Positions 44,630 through 53,435 are shown, numbered from the stretch's first letter. The stretch: DNA of 64,000 bases from an uncultured bacterium (GCA_905215345.1 CAJMPR010000019.1:13376-77375), one strand, 5' to 3'. Made by a program: numbers and translations. The notes: generated by a model not told the origin, from the letters alone.

Positions 44630-46159
44630 ATGAAAATGGAAATTAAAAAGTTAGGCTGGGCCATCATGATGTGTGCAGCCGTTGCAACGGGAAACGTATT
44701 CTCTTCCTGCTCTGATGACAATAACGGCGGAGACGGTGGTAATAGTGGAAACAGTGAAGACCCCAAAGTGATGTACGACGGAACAACAGCCGTGAGTGAA
44801 GGTGTAGTGTTCAATAAAGGAACTGAACTGGGTAGCGGTGACCAGGAATTTGTATTCACCGGTGACGTTACGCTGGAAAAGGGAACTTACCTGTTGAAGG
44901 GCTGGGTGTACGTAGCAAGCGGTGCCAAACTAAGAATCCCCGCAGGTACTATTATAAAGGGTGACAAACAAACCAAAGCAGCCCTCATTGTAGAACCGGG
45001 TGGCTATGTAGAAATGAAAGGAACGAAAGAAGCTCCTATCGTTATGACTTCTGAAGAAGCTCCGGGACAACGCAAACCGGGTGACTGGGGCGGCCTCATT
45101 ATCTGTGGAAAGGCTAAGAACAACGAAGGAACCAAGCAGATAGAGGGCGGTCCGCGTACAACCTTCGGTGGCGATAAAGACGATGACAACTCCGGTATAT
45201 ACCAGTATATCCGTGTGGAGTTTGCCGGTTTTCCTTTCAAAACCGACCAGGAAATCAATGGAATAACATTCGGTTCAGTAGGTAGCGCCACTACTATTGA
45301 TCACTTACAGGTATCTTATTCTAACGACGACTCTTATGAATGGTTCGGCGGTACTGTAAACTGCAAATATCTTGTAGCTTATAAAGGTTGGGATGACGAG
45401 TTTGATACAGACAATGGTTTTAGCGGTACTGTACAATACTGTCTCTCTATCCGCGACCCACGTATTGCCGACACTTCTCAATCCAATGGATTTGAGTCGG
45501 ACAACAACGCCAGCGGCGCAGAAACAGCTCCGTTCACAACCGCTACTTTCAAGAATGTAACTTTCATTGGTCCGATGACTGCCAAGAACACCGATTTCAT
45601 AAATAACTCAAGCTATATAACTGCCGGAGCGGTATATCCTGACAATAAGTCTAAGCTTGGTTTGTTCCAGTCTGCCATGCAAATCCGCCGTAGCAGCAAG
45701 TTGAATTGCGAAAATTCACTGGCAGTAGGCTATCCCATCGGTCTGATTATCGACGGTGAAAAAGGAAACACCGTGAAGTATGCCAAAGAAGGCGGACTGA
45801 AATTGAAGAACATTATTTTCGCAGGTATGGGGTTTATTGGTTCCGACGGTAACAAGATTTATGAAGACCACTTGTCTACTGACGGCAAGAATATTACAGA
45901 TGCCAGCCGCATCTCCTTCTCACACGAGTTCTTTGTAAATGACGGTTCGCTGGGTACTATTTACTCTAACTCTATCAATAATGTAGTGAAGGAGGAATCT
46001 GATTTGAGTCTGACAGACCCGATGAAGACCGGACAAAACTACTGCCCTACTTCAACACTCTCTGACGGTAGCAACGGTTACATCGGAGCCTTCAAGGATA
46101 CCGGCGACAACTGGTTGGAAGGTTGGACAAACTTCGATCCGCAAAACACTGTCTATTGA
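44630..46159 (+). CDS. Surface lipoprotein with a probable parallel beta-helix
   Basis: A 509-residue lipoprotein: signal peptide then SSCSDDNNGG with a lipid-accepting Cys near residue 27. An Asp/Gly-rich linker follows. The body, with many IPAGTIIKG, PGGYVEMKGT, GGLIICGKAKN and IRVEFAG-type strands, suggests a right-handed parallel beta-helix. It follows the TonB receptor by 55 bp and is likely its surface partner, as SusD is for SusC. The family name is not known to me; similar genes are sometimes loosely annotated. A terminator follows. Confidence 0.72.
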   Translation: MKMEIKKLGWAIMMCAAVATGNVFSSCSDDNNGGDGGNSGNSEDPKVMYDGTTAVSEGVVFNKGTELGSGDQEFVFTGDVTLEKGTYLLKGWVYVASGAKLRIPAGTIIKGDKQTKAALIVEPGGYVEMKGTKEAPIVMTSEEAPGQRKPGDWGGLIICGKAKNNEGTKQIEGGPRTTFGGDKDDDNSGIYQYIRVEFAGFPFKTDQEINGITFGSVGSATTIDHLQVSYSNDDSYEWFGGTVNCKYLVAYKGWDDEFDTDNGFSGTVQYCLSIRDPRIADTSQSNGFESDNNASGAETAPFTTATFKNVTFIGPMTAKNTDFINNSSYITAGAVYPDNKSKLGLFQSAMQIRRSSKLNCENSLAVGYPIGLIIDGEKGNTVKYAKEGGLKLKNIIFAGMGFIGSDGNKIYEDHLSTDGKNITDASRISFSHEFFVNDGSLGTIYSNSINNVVKEESDLSLTDPMKTGQNYCPTSTLSDGSNGYIGAFKDTGDNWLEGWTNFDPQNTVY

Positions 46160-46189
46160 TTAACCGAAGCATCCATTAGGATTTATTCA

Positions 46190-46226
46190 AGAGGGAGCAA
46201 AACTCAATATTTGCCCCCTCTTTTTG
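46190..46226 (+). terminator. Terminator after the beta-helix lipoprotein gene
   Basis: AGAGGGAGCAAA (46190-46201) pairs with TTTGCCCCCTCT (46210-46221) with one G-U pair, followed by T-run. Confidence 0.8.
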
Positions 46227-46237
46227 TAACAAAGGAA

Positions 46238-46348
46238 ATGCCGCCCGCTTATATCTACCGTACTACAAAACGCTTGTTTGAAGCTAAACGGGAGGGAATT
46301 GCCAACGAACCACATACTTTTGTCAAAGCTTTATTGGAATTTGTATAA
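46238..46348 (+). CDS. Possible 36-residue open frame or gene remnant
   Basis: An ATG with a purine-rich upstream site (AAAGGAA) opens a 36-codon frame that reads MPPAYIYRTTKRLFEAKREG and ends EPHTFVKALLEFV. It is not obviously a signal or membrane peptide and looks like the C-terminal end of a larger soluble protein. No family is recognised. It lies between a terminator and the next promoter, so it may be a decayed remnant. Confidence 0.3.
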   Translation: MPPAYIYRTTKRLFEAKREGIANEPHTFVKALLEFV

Positions 46349-46356
46349 GATTCTCT

Positions 46357-46364
46357 TACCTTTG
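46357..46364 (+). promoter_or_regulatory. -7 box of the BACON-like lipoprotein gene
   Basis: TACCTTTG fits TAnnTTTG, 68 bp upstream of the chosen ATG. Confidence 0.5.
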
Positions 46365-46431
46365 CCTCCGTACCTCTCCTGTCATGGAGAAAGGCGGATT
46401 ATTATTAACAGCCATATTAATAAAGAAATAT

Positions 46432-48330
46432 ATGAAAAAGCTCTTTTCTTTCCCTTTTATCACAAATATCGCACAAAGAGCAGTCTTCCTCCTTCTGACA
46501 GGTCTATTTCTTTTATCATGCAGTGAAGATGCCAATGATACTCCCGACAATACAAAAGGATACACCATAACCGGTTCCGCACAGAAAGGTCCATTTATCA
46601 AAGGCTCACAGATAACTATCTTTGCCTTAAATGATCAATTGGATGCCACTGGAGAGAGCTATCCTGCACTAATAGCTGACGACCTCGGCAAATTCGAGAT
46701 TAACAGTTCTGTCACAGCAAACTATGTAGAATTAAGAGCTACTGGATACTATTATGATGAAAACACAAAAGCACTATCTGATGCACCCATAAGCTTACAA
46801 TCAGTTATATCCGTCAAAAACAAGAAAGCTAATATTAACCTTTTCACTACCCTGACCTATCTCCGCATCAAATATTTAGTAAGCAAAGGCAATGCTTTTG
46901 AAAACGCAACCCGGCAAGCCGAAACCGAATTGCTGAAAGCCCTGAACATAGAAGAAAAGATAGACAACTCTTTTATAGACATGGATATATCAGGGACAAG
47001 TAAATCTGATGCAATGCTGCTTGCCATATCTTGCTTATTGCAAAAAGAGAGACGCACATCCGAACTTTCCGCCATTATCTCGGACATTGCCTCAGATTTG
47101 GAAAGTGACGGAGAGTTATCACAGACATTGAAAGAGAAAGTGCATCTATATGAAAGCAGTATAGACGTAGCGAGCATTATCGAGGGTATGAATCAGTTCT
47201 ACCAAGATAAAGAGATTACCCAATACGCCATACCTCCTTTCTACAAGTATCTGGATATCAACGGCAATAGCACTCTTGACGGAAAAGAGAAGTTGTTCAA
47301 TATTATATCTGCATCAATCAGCATGTCAGACGATAGTTATTCCGCTTCAGGATACAATAGCTATTGGGACATTCTGTCAACAGAAACGTTCAGCGTATCC
47401 TCCGATTGTGATTGGATTGAGGTGAATAAGGAGAATACAAACTGTGAAGGCGTTTATCGTGTGAGCTATACCCTGAAAGCCAACGAGGGAAATTACAGAA
47501 CCGGACATGTATTATTCAAGAATGCAACGAACGAGGTTATTAAGGAGATAACTCTCAATCAGAAATCCTCCTACCAACGTCTGTATCTAAAATTCAATGA
47601 CGGAATAACTACCCGAAGCGCATCGCTTCCTAACGGAGACAAGATTTCCGTAAACGGGCACACACTAACTATACAATACAACGCAAGTTCAGACCTGTAT
47701 TTTGTAGAGACCACACCACAGCACTCCTACGCCATCTGCTATCCTGCCGACAAGGTATTCCCAGGACAAGACCTTTATTCTTGCAAAATGAACTACCCAG
47801 CCACATCTTCCGGTGAGACCTGTATCCCTTATTATGCGGCATTAGAAGAGTGGAATGGAATGAATATTCCCAATCCCGCAAGAGTTGAATTGAAAGTCTG
47901 TGCCGCAAAAATAAGGATAGAAATGAGCGGAGAAGAAAGCCTCATCAATGCGATAAACAGCATAGAACTTGTAGGCGATGAAAAAGCCATACTGTCCGGC
48001 ACGGTTGATTATCTGGTATATAAGGATCAATCCATTTTCAACCCAAGCTATACCCCAAAAGAGCCAATCATAACATCAGGTTCCAATAAACTCATCCTCA
48101 CGAAAGCCCAGACAAGCAATACATTTGAGGCATTGATATATCCGCAGCAAATACAATCCTTGAGTTTCACTGTGCAAGGCGAAAGTAATCAATGGACTCT
48201 GCCATTTTCAGAGTTCAGCATGGGAAATATGTATTCTGTAAAAATCAGAATCAATGACACTTCAATGAACAAACAAACTAATATCGTCAGTGACTTCAAT
48301 GAAATAAACGCCGATACCGAAATTAAATAG
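46432..48330 (+). CDS. Lipoprotein with BACON-like domain
   Basis: A 632-residue lipoprotein: MKKLFSFPFITNIAQRAVFL signal, then LLSCSED with lipid on Cys near residue 30. The N-terminal body has GYTITGSAQKGPFIKGSQIT, a repeat-like surface module. Residues about 315-385 (FSVSSDCDWIEVNKE ... GHVLFKNATNEVIKEITLNQ) fit the BACON fold, associated with carbohydrate or mucin contact. The rest, to INADTEIK, is unrecognised and may be a beta-sandwich. The start 16 codons downstream of the longest open frame was chosen because it gives a normal signal peptide. It is probably surface-exposed. Confidence 0.7.
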   Translation: MKKLFSFPFITNIAQRAVFLLLTGLFLLSCSEDANDTPDNTKGYTITGSAQKGPFIKGSQITIFALNDQLDATGESYPALIADDLGKFEINSSVTANYVELRATGYYYDENTKALSDAPISLQSVISVKNKKANINLFTTLTYLRIKYLVSKGNAFENATRQAETELLKALNIEEKIDNSFIDMDISGTSKSDAMLLAISCLLQKERRTSELSAIISDIASDLESDGELSQTLKEKVHLYESSIDVASIIEGMNQFYQDKEITQYAIPPFYKYLDINGNSTLDGKEKLFNIISASISMSDDSYSASGYNSYWDILSTETFSVSSDCDWIEVNKENTNCEGVYRVSYTLKANEGNYRTGHVLFKNATNEVIKEITLNQKSSYQRLYLKFNDGITTRSASLPNGDKISVNGHTLTIQYNASSDLYFVETTPQHSYAICYPADKVFPGQDLYSCKMNYPATSSGETCIPYYAALEEWNGMNIPNPARVELKVCAAKIRIEMSGEESLINAINSIELVGDEKAILSGTVDYLVYKDQSIFNPSYTPKEPIITSGSNKLILTKAQTSNTFEALIYPQQIQSLSFTVQGESNQWTLPFSEFSMGNMYSVKIRINDTSMNKQTNIVSDFNEINADTEIK

Positions 48331-48348
48331 AAGAAGACGCACAACACA

Positions 48349-48441
48349 TCAAGCGTATTTCCCCGTAAGCAGTTCCTTCTTCAAATAAGTATAGACGTAC
48401 ATCGGGCTTTGAGTATAAAATCCGATGCTCTCGTCATCTAA
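48349..48441 (-). pseudogene. In-frame remnant after the truncated DUF3990 gene
   Basis: After the stop of the DUF3990 gene the same frame reads on for 30 sense codons (LDDESIGFYTQSPMYVYTYL and so on to GKYA) before the next stop. It has no start of its own and resembles the end of a short partner protein, perhaps DUF3791-type (weak inference). Confidence 0.4.
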
Positions 48442-48684
48442 TTATTGGAAAAGAGCGGAGTGGTAAACTGCCGTACCGTCCGTCAAATGCCGTTCATCAA
48501 ACTCATACTTCAACACACACGAAGAACCTCCCAACACGAACCTCGATTTACGGACTGCTATATCCCGAGCCTGCTGTTCTATATCAGTCAGATAAAAACC
48601 TCGACCAAAATCCTTATAAGGCATACAATTATTCAAATCGACAGACTGAATATCCGTATAAGTCCCATGAAATAATGCTATCAT
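48442..48684 (-). CDS. Short (truncated) DUF3990-like protein
   Basis: An 80-residue protein that starts MIALFHGTYTDIQSVDL and contains NCMPYKDFGRGFYLTDIEQQ and VLKYEFDERHL. This matches the N-terminal half of DUF3990 proteins, which are usually about 150 residues or more and are often encoded next to DUF3791 partners. The C-terminal half is missing. The start overlaps the HU-like gene stop in an ATGA motif, implying coupled translation. Function unknown; probably non-functional or a mini-version. Confidence 0.55.
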   Translation of the reverse strand: MIALFHGTYTDIQSVDLNNCMPYKDFGRGFYLTDIEQQARDIAVRKSRFVLGGSSCVLKYEFDERHLTDGTAVYHSALFQ

Positions 48685-49121
48685 ACCAGCTTTCCTCCAT
48701 TCTTTGAGCAAACGACAGTCAAGTCCCGCACTTGGAAGCTGAACAAATCCAAGTTGCGGTAAATGCGCTGCATAAAGCCGCCCCCCGCCTTGAAGCAGAT
48801 ACGCGAAATCCGTACCTTGTCCGCCGTACAGTCTTCTAACCGTTCCATCGGTTCGCTGGTAATAGCGGGAAAGAAATTCCCCAAAACCTTGATATTCACA
48901 GTGCGGCCGCTTGCCAGAAAATCGGCAATGATATCCGGAAACTGCACCAATACGGACTGCATATCCCCCGTCTGCAAGAAACTGGCTTCCGCCAACCGCA
49001 CGGCAATTTCTTCGTTGCTCACCCTTTCGGGTTGCAGTACCTTCGATGCGGTATAGTAGCGCACCACTCCTTTATCTCCACCCTTGTCCACCTTCTTGCC
49101 GACCACATAATTTAGTGACAT
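48681..49121 (-). CDS. HU-like DNA-binding protein (HU-related family)
   Basis: The 146-residue protein starts MSLNYVVGKKVDKGGDKGVV. The blocks VSNEEIAVRLAEASFLQTGD, VLVQFPDIIADFLASGRTVN and IKVLGNFFPAITSEPMERLE are the Bacteroidetes HU-related fold. Such proteins probably bind DNA as dimers; the exact role is unknown. The stop overlaps the DUF3990 start (ATGA). A 22-bp-period array lies just upstream. Confidence 0.8.
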   Translation of the reverse strand: MSLNYVVGKKVDKGGDKGVVRYYTASKVLQPERVSNEEIAVRLAEASFLQTGDMQSVLVQFPDIIADFLASGRTVNIKVLGNFFPAITSEPMERLEDCTADKVRISRICFKAGGGFMQRIYRNLDLFSFQVRDLTVVCSKNGGKLV

Positions 49122-49139
49122 GCTTATTTTCAAATATCA

Positions 49140-49481
49140 AGTTTATAGAACGGGGGCAAAAACTCCATGACCGAACACATTCAAACTTAGGACTGAACAT
49201 GAATAACCTCAGGGCCGAATCCCCAAAACATGCGGATGTTTCACCCAAATACAGGAGGATATTTGGGGATAAAAAATAGAGATGTTATGACCACTCGGTA
49301 TAGGATTCAAAGGTAGTAAGGCCTGATGAGAAAAGCAATAGACATATATACTTTAAAGCCTGGAAAAGTTTCTTTTCAGTATGACTTGAAAATAATTATC
49401 CTTCATGTCTAACATCAATGCCCCATGAGGAATAATTATATATACACAATATATTCATTAATAAATTCAGCTCATAAATAT
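49140..49481. other. Intergenic region upstream of the HU-like gene
   Basis: Contains the 22-bp-period words listed separately at 49165-49220, the palindrome AACAT-GCGG-ATGTT (49227-49240) and a hairpin CCCAAATA/TATTTGGG (49244-49251, 49260-49267). The remainder up to 49481 shows no gene; frame fragments there may be the decayed end of the neighbouring lipoprotein pseudogene. Confidence 0.5.
49165..49220. repeat. Three diverged 22-bp-period words upstream of the HU-like gene
   Basis: CCATGACCGAAC, CTTAGGACTGAAC and CTCAGGGCCGAAT end at 49176, 49198 and 49220, exactly 22 bp apart. Most of the aligned differences between the second and third words are transitions. The palindromic tendency (GAACACATTC) resembles the array at 54733. 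Confidence 0.6.
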
Positions 49482-49712
49482 TCACAAAAATATTTGACTT
49501 CCATAAGTAGGATTCAAAGGGTCATACTCGCCGTCTCGTGTTACCGTTTTGCCAGTAGACAGATTAGTCTCAGATGATTCACTGCGAGATAAAGACCAAA
49601 TACCTTCAATTTCGAGCTATTTATCATCTTGTCCGCCACCATTATCTTTTGAACAAGATGCAAAACTAAAAGCGCATAATGTTAGTAACGCAATAAAATA
49701 AAGTTTTTTCAT
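49482..49712 (-). pseudogene. Lipoprotein pseudogene with an early stop
   Basis: The frame starts MKKLYFIALLTLCAFSFASC with a lipobox (SFASCSKDN) and reaches an in-frame TAG at codon 32 (49619-49617). The same frame then continues for 44 codons (LEIEGIWSLSRSESSETNLS and on to YGSQIFL). The part after the stop resembles a lipocalin-like secreted fold start (IxGxWxL), which is inference. A single base change (for example GAG to TAG) could explain the break. Confidence 0.6.
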
Positions 49713-50083
49713 TTTCTCCAAGTTTTAATTAGGTGAATAATACTATATGAATTCTCGAATAAAGACAGAAAAAGAGAACACTCCCCCTAAAAAAGAATAT
49801 TCGGATAACGTTGCAAGGTAAAGCTGCAAAATATAGAAATACAAAAGAACAACAGACAACTGATTAGCAAGATACTTGTTAATTAGTAATTGTTCAGTTA
49901 ATATATACGAAGACTGTGTGTGTATGTGTGCAATAAAATTTGGGAGTTACCGTTTTTACTTTATATAACATAAGTATAAACATTATTCGTTTTTCACATA
50001 TTCCTATCAATGAATCGTAAAATTCATGTATTTTCATAGACCAACCAAGTACACACTCACATTTCTCTCAAAACAGAGTTTTA
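49713..50083. other. AT-rich intergenic region before the MscS-type gene
   Basis: 370 bp of AT-rich sequence with no open frame, array or strong hairpin that I can support. Confidence 0.6.
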
Positions 50084-51340
50084 TTATTGCGTCAAAACTC
50101 TCTGAAAATCTCTTCCTGAAGGTGACTGGAATACCTGCAAATCAAATTCCGGGATAATGGCAAGTACATGGTCGAAGACATCGGCCTGTACTCCCTCGTA
50201 AGGTACCCAATCCTTAATGGCACAAAAGAAATAAAGTTCCATAGGAATACCGTGGTCGGTAGGTTGTAACTGGCGTACCATGCAGGTCAACTCCTGATTA
50301 ACGGCAGGAAGACTTTTGAGATAAGCGGTCAGATAGGCACGAAACACACCCAAGTTAGTTTGGCGACGACCGTTTACAAGGATTGAATTATCAATATGAT
50401 GTTCTTCGTTATACTCTTGAATAACCTTTTCCGTATGCTCCACATAGTCTCTCAACAGACCGATTTTACGATACTTCTCCAGCATCTCGGGCGTACAAAA
50501 GCATACGCTGTTCATGTCGATATTGATGGAGCGCTTGATACGCCTTCCACCGCTTTCCTGCATACCGCGCCAGTTCTGGAAAGAGTCGCTGACAAGCAGA
50601 TAGGGAGGAATCGTAACAATGGTATTGTCCCAGTTGCGCACCTTCACCGTATTCAAGGTGACCTCTATCACCGTACCGTCCGCCCCATACTTGGGCATCG
50701 CAATCCAGTCGCCCACCTTCAACATATTATTAGCGGAAAGCTGTACGCCTGACACAAAACCCATAATGCTATCCTTGAACACCAGCATCAAAATAGCAGC
50801 TGAAGCTCCTAAGCCCGCCAATAATGAAACCGGCGATTTATTGATAAGAATACTTACAACGATAATAGCCCCTATAAACCAAAGGATAACCTGTACCGTC
50901 TGCAACATTCCTTTCAACGGACGGTCACGAAGATGTTCTTTCTCACTATAAACACTGTAAACAGCTTTCAGGAAGGAATTTATAAAGCTCAGAAACGTGA
51001 TAATGATATAAATAAGGCAGAAACGCTGTATAAAAGCCAATGTAGAAGAACCTGTCTCCGCAAAGGCAACCGGAACAAAAATATAGATAATGACCGGAGC
51101 TACCATCCGGCTAAGGTGTATCAAGACCTTATGATCGAATACTATATCATCCCATGTGGCTTTCGTCTTTTTAACCAGATGCGCAACCACCTTCAACAAG
51201 ATATTACGGCATACGATATCTGCCAGAAAAGCCAGGGCAAGAATGATTGCAAAAGCAATGAACATGTCCAGTTTATCTGCCAAAGCAGGAGTTATACCCC
51301 AGGAAACCAGTACTTCATCGATATTTCTCAAGATATCCAT
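50084..51340 (-). CDS. MscS-type mechanosensitive channel (YbdG-like)
   Basis: The 418-residue protein has about five membrane segments and the MscS pore and beta domain: LLAGLGASAAILMLVFKDSI, GFVSGVQLSANNMLKVGDWI and PKYGADGTVIEVTLNTVKVR, then WDNTIVTIPPYLLVS. The extended N-terminus and C-terminal domain fit YbdG-type channels more than the short MscS. It releases solutes on hypo-osmotic shock. The gene is followed by no clear terminator; an inverted word element separates it from the DUF4435 gene. Confidence 0.9.
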   Translation of the reverse strand: MDILRNIDEVLVSWGITPALADKLDMFIAFAIILALAFLADIVCRNILLKVVAHLVKKTKATWDDIVFDHKVLIHLSRMVAPVIIYIFVPVAFAETGSSTLAFIQRFCLIYIIITFLSFINSFLKAVYSVYSEKEHLRDRPLKGMLQTVQVILWFIGAIIVVSILINKSPVSLLAGLGASAAILMLVFKDSIMGFVSGVQLSANNMLKVGDWIAMPKYGADGTVIEVTLNTVKVRNWDNTIVTIPPYLLVSDSFQNWRGMQESGGRRIKRSINIDMNSVCFCTPEMLEKYRKIGLLRDYVEHTEKVIQEYNEEHHIDNSILVNGRRQTNLGVFRAYLTAYLKSLPAVNQELTCMVRQLQPTDHGIPMELYFFCAIKDWVPYEGVQADVFDHVLAIIPEFDLQVFQSPSGRDFQRVLTQ

Positions 51341-51369
51341 AAAACTTCTGTTATTTATTTAAGTTTCGC

Positions 51370-51526
51370 AAGTATTCAACTTTTTAGTTGACAAGGTTTC
51401 AGACACAAGTTGACAAGGAAAATAGTCCGTAAATATACTGTTTATGCAGGCTCACCTGTAGTTCAAAAGGGTATCTCCCTTGTGTCTTGTCAACTTGTCC
51501 CCTTGTCAACCAAAAAGGTTTAAAGC
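51370..51526. repeat. Inverted word element between the MscS-type and DUF4435 genes
   Basis: Left arm has GTTGACAAGG words, right arm CCTTGTCAAC words. The core around 51430-51470 does not show the shared core motif. The arm reaches the DUF4435 stop codon. Confidence 0.65.
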
Positions 51527-52524
51527 TTCTCTCTTTCGAGAAACTCCTGTATATCTTCTTTCAACCACTGATAGAGATAAAGGTTCTTATAACCGCTGTT
51601 TTTCTTCAACATCACAGAGACATTGACCTGACTGTTCTCATAACCGGTCAATTCGTTACGGAACTGCTCGTTATGTTCAGCCAAACGCTTAATTTCCTGC
51701 TCACGTTCGCGACGAAGCACCGTGCACACAGGTATCAACATTTTCAGCACCACACAATCCATGATATGATGCCCCTGTATATAAAGATAAGTGGTTTCCG
51801 GTGTCAGTCCTAACTTTTCCAGTTCTTCTCCCAACTTATCGATATGTTCTATATACGCTGGAAAGCGGGTTTGCAATTCCGACAGTTTGGCCGATACCGA
51901 ACGCTGTACATCATCCAAAGCCCGATACGGATCACGCAGGTTTATATCCTTCAACCGGATATATCCATTAAAATCGTACATGGGAAACGTATGCGTATCG
52001 TGCTGGCGATAGAACCAGATATTCCACAAGAACAAGGGATAAACCACTTGTGAGTAACGCTTCAGGAAAGCGGGAAAATCCATTATATGACGGTCATTCA
52101 ATGTGGCCTGCACGCAAACCTCATGAAGCGTCTCAGCAAAGCAATGGAAGTTCTCAATGGCATAACCATAAGTCTGAAAGATATAGGGATTACGGTTTAT
52201 CTTGCGGGATACGTTGGTGGCGCCTTGGAGCAGAAAATCATAATCGCTGTCTACACACGCTATAAGACTGCGTCCAAGTTCGGTAGTGTTCAGCGTATTC
52301 ATCAATACCATCTTTTTACCCTTAGCCAGTGAAGTAGCCGAAGGAAGCATTACCTGGAAATAGCGTTCTTCATTTTCAAACTCAGCCAGCAGGGTACGCC
52401 AGAAAGCCACGTCGTCATAGCTTTCCACATAGGCCACTATACGTTTACGCCCCCTTTTTGATGAAAACTTGTGGGCGGCATCCAAATAAGCGGAAGTCAG
52501 GTTGTGTCGGAGAGATGTTGCCAA
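51520..52524 (-). CDS. DUF4435 protein, likely TOPRIM-type nuclease
   Basis: A 334-residue protein of the DUF4435 type. Conserved acidic sites can be placed as Glu34 in YVESYDDVAFW, Asp92/Asp94/Asp96 in CVDSDYDFLL and Glu124-Asn125 in YAIENFHCF, a pattern that fits TOPRIM-like metal centres. The gene is 12 nt downstream of an AAA ATPase gene. In PARIS-type phage defence an ATPase (AriA) works with a DUF4435 nuclease (AriB); OLD nucleases join both in one protein. This pair could act alike, but the ATPase is short. The C-terminal half is helical and of unknown role. Confidence 0.7.
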   Translation of the reverse strand: MATSLRHNLTSAYLDAAHKFSSKRGRKRIVAYVESYDDVAFWRTLLAEFENEERYFQVMLPSATSLAKGKKMVLMNTLNTTELGRSLIACVDSDYDFLLQGATNVSRKINRNPYIFQTYGYAIENFHCFAETLHEVCVQATLNDRHIMDFPAFLKRYSQVVYPLFLWNIWFYRQHDTHTFPMYDFNGYIRLKDINLRDPYRALDDVQRSVSAKLSELQTRFPAYIEHIDKLGEELEKLGLTPETTYLYIQGHHIMDCVVLKMLIPVCTVLRREREQEIKRLAEHNEQFRNELTGYENSQVNVSVMLKKNSGYKNLYLYQWLKEDIQEFLEREKL

Positions 52525-52536
52525 TGTTCGTTTGAG

Positions 52537-53370
52537 TTATAAATTATGAGCGATGACTGTAGATATTTCTTCCACCTCCGTTACCGCATCCAGCCAACCT
52601 TCCATAATGACGGCAGGCGAATGGGTAGTGAGAATGAGTTGTACATTCGGATTGAGTTCACGTATCATACCGATGAGTTTCTGTTGCCACTCTATGTGGA
52701 GCGAAGCTTCCGGCTCGTCCATAAAGAGTACGCAATGAGCACCGTCACGTACCAATACGGTCAACAAAATTACCAGCATCTGCTTCTCACCGGACGAAAG
52801 TTTATAGGGTAAAAGCCGTTCACCATCCTGATAGAAAACAATGTCATTACTTTTCCGGTCAATCTTCTTACGGGTATAGCTGAACAGTTCGTCAACTATA
52901 TCCTGAAATTTCCGCTTCGGCATAGAAAGGGCGGGAGCCAAGCTCCGCTGTTCTTCATCGCCGCTGAGGAGTTCAATCATCTTATTACCGATGTTCACCT
53001 GATAGTCAAGATAGCGGCGTTGAAGCAGGTAGAGTTGCCAGTCCAGTTCGGATTTTACATTAGGATCGGCCATGTGGGCTGTAAAGTCACCCATAATTAA
53101 CGGACGGTCATAGCTGCGAATTACATCAAAAGGAATAAATGTAGCTTCAGGATTGTCAAAGAAAACATGAACCCCATTCTTTTCATCACTTTTCACTTCT
53201 CCGGAAGTCTGTTCCAGATAGCCCACCGAACGGTTCAGAATGGTAGTCTTCCCTACTCCGTTGATACCGGATAGTATATTCACGTCCGGACGTAGCTCCC
53301 AGGCAATATTATACCGATGCCACAATTCGTGTATTTCGATACGCTTGATGTAATTGGCTTGTATTTCCAT
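52537..53370 (-). CDS. ABC-like AAA ATPase, partner of the DUF4435 protein
   Basis: A 277-residue ATPase: Walker A GINGVGKT (residues 35-42), signature LSSGEKQMLVILL, Walker B VLFMDEPEASLHIEW and His switch LILTTHSPAVI. These belong to the AAA-15/21-type, SMC-like ABC fold used by OLD, PARIS and similar ATPases. It is shorter than typical AriA proteins (no long coiled coil is seen). The gene is directly upstream of the DUF4435 gene, so they are likely translated together. A -7 box (53401-53394) lies upstream. Confidence 0.82.
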   Translation of the reverse strand: MEIQANYIKRIEIHELWHRYNIAWELRPDVNILSGINGVGKTTILNRSVGYLEQTSGEVKSDEKNGVHVFFDNPEATFIPFDVIRSYDRPLIMGDFTAHMADPNVKSELDWQLYLLQRRYLDYQVNIGNKMIELLSGDEEQRSLAPALSMPKRKFQDIVDELFSYTRKKIDRKSNDIVFYQDGERLLPYKLSSGEKQMLVILLTVLVRDGAHCVLFMDEPEASLHIEWQQKLIGMIRELNPNVQLILTTHSPAVIMEGWLDAVTEVEEISTVIAHNL

Positions 53371-53393
53371 GATTTTTTTGCTTTAAATCAAGA

Positions 53394-53401
53394 CAAATAT
53401 A
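53394..53401 (-). promoter_or_regulatory. -7 box of the ATPase-DUF4435 pair
   Basis: TATATTTG on the minus strand fits TAnnTTTG, 24 bp upstream of the ATG at 53370. Confidence 0.5.
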
Positions 53402-53424
53402 AAAAAAGGGATTGAGAAAAGCGC

Positions 53425-53432
53425 TACCTTTG
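53425..53432 (+). promoter_or_regulatory. -7 box of the EamA transporter gene
   Basis: TACCTTTG fits TAnnTTTG on the plus strand; the start codon is at 53525. Confidence 0.5.
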
Positions 53433-53435
53433 CAA

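Noticed and set aside
48301..48441. Extension of the DUF3990 gene by stop readthrough
   Set aside because: There is no evidence for recoding; the tail does not resemble DUF3990 C-termini, so it is listed as a remnant.
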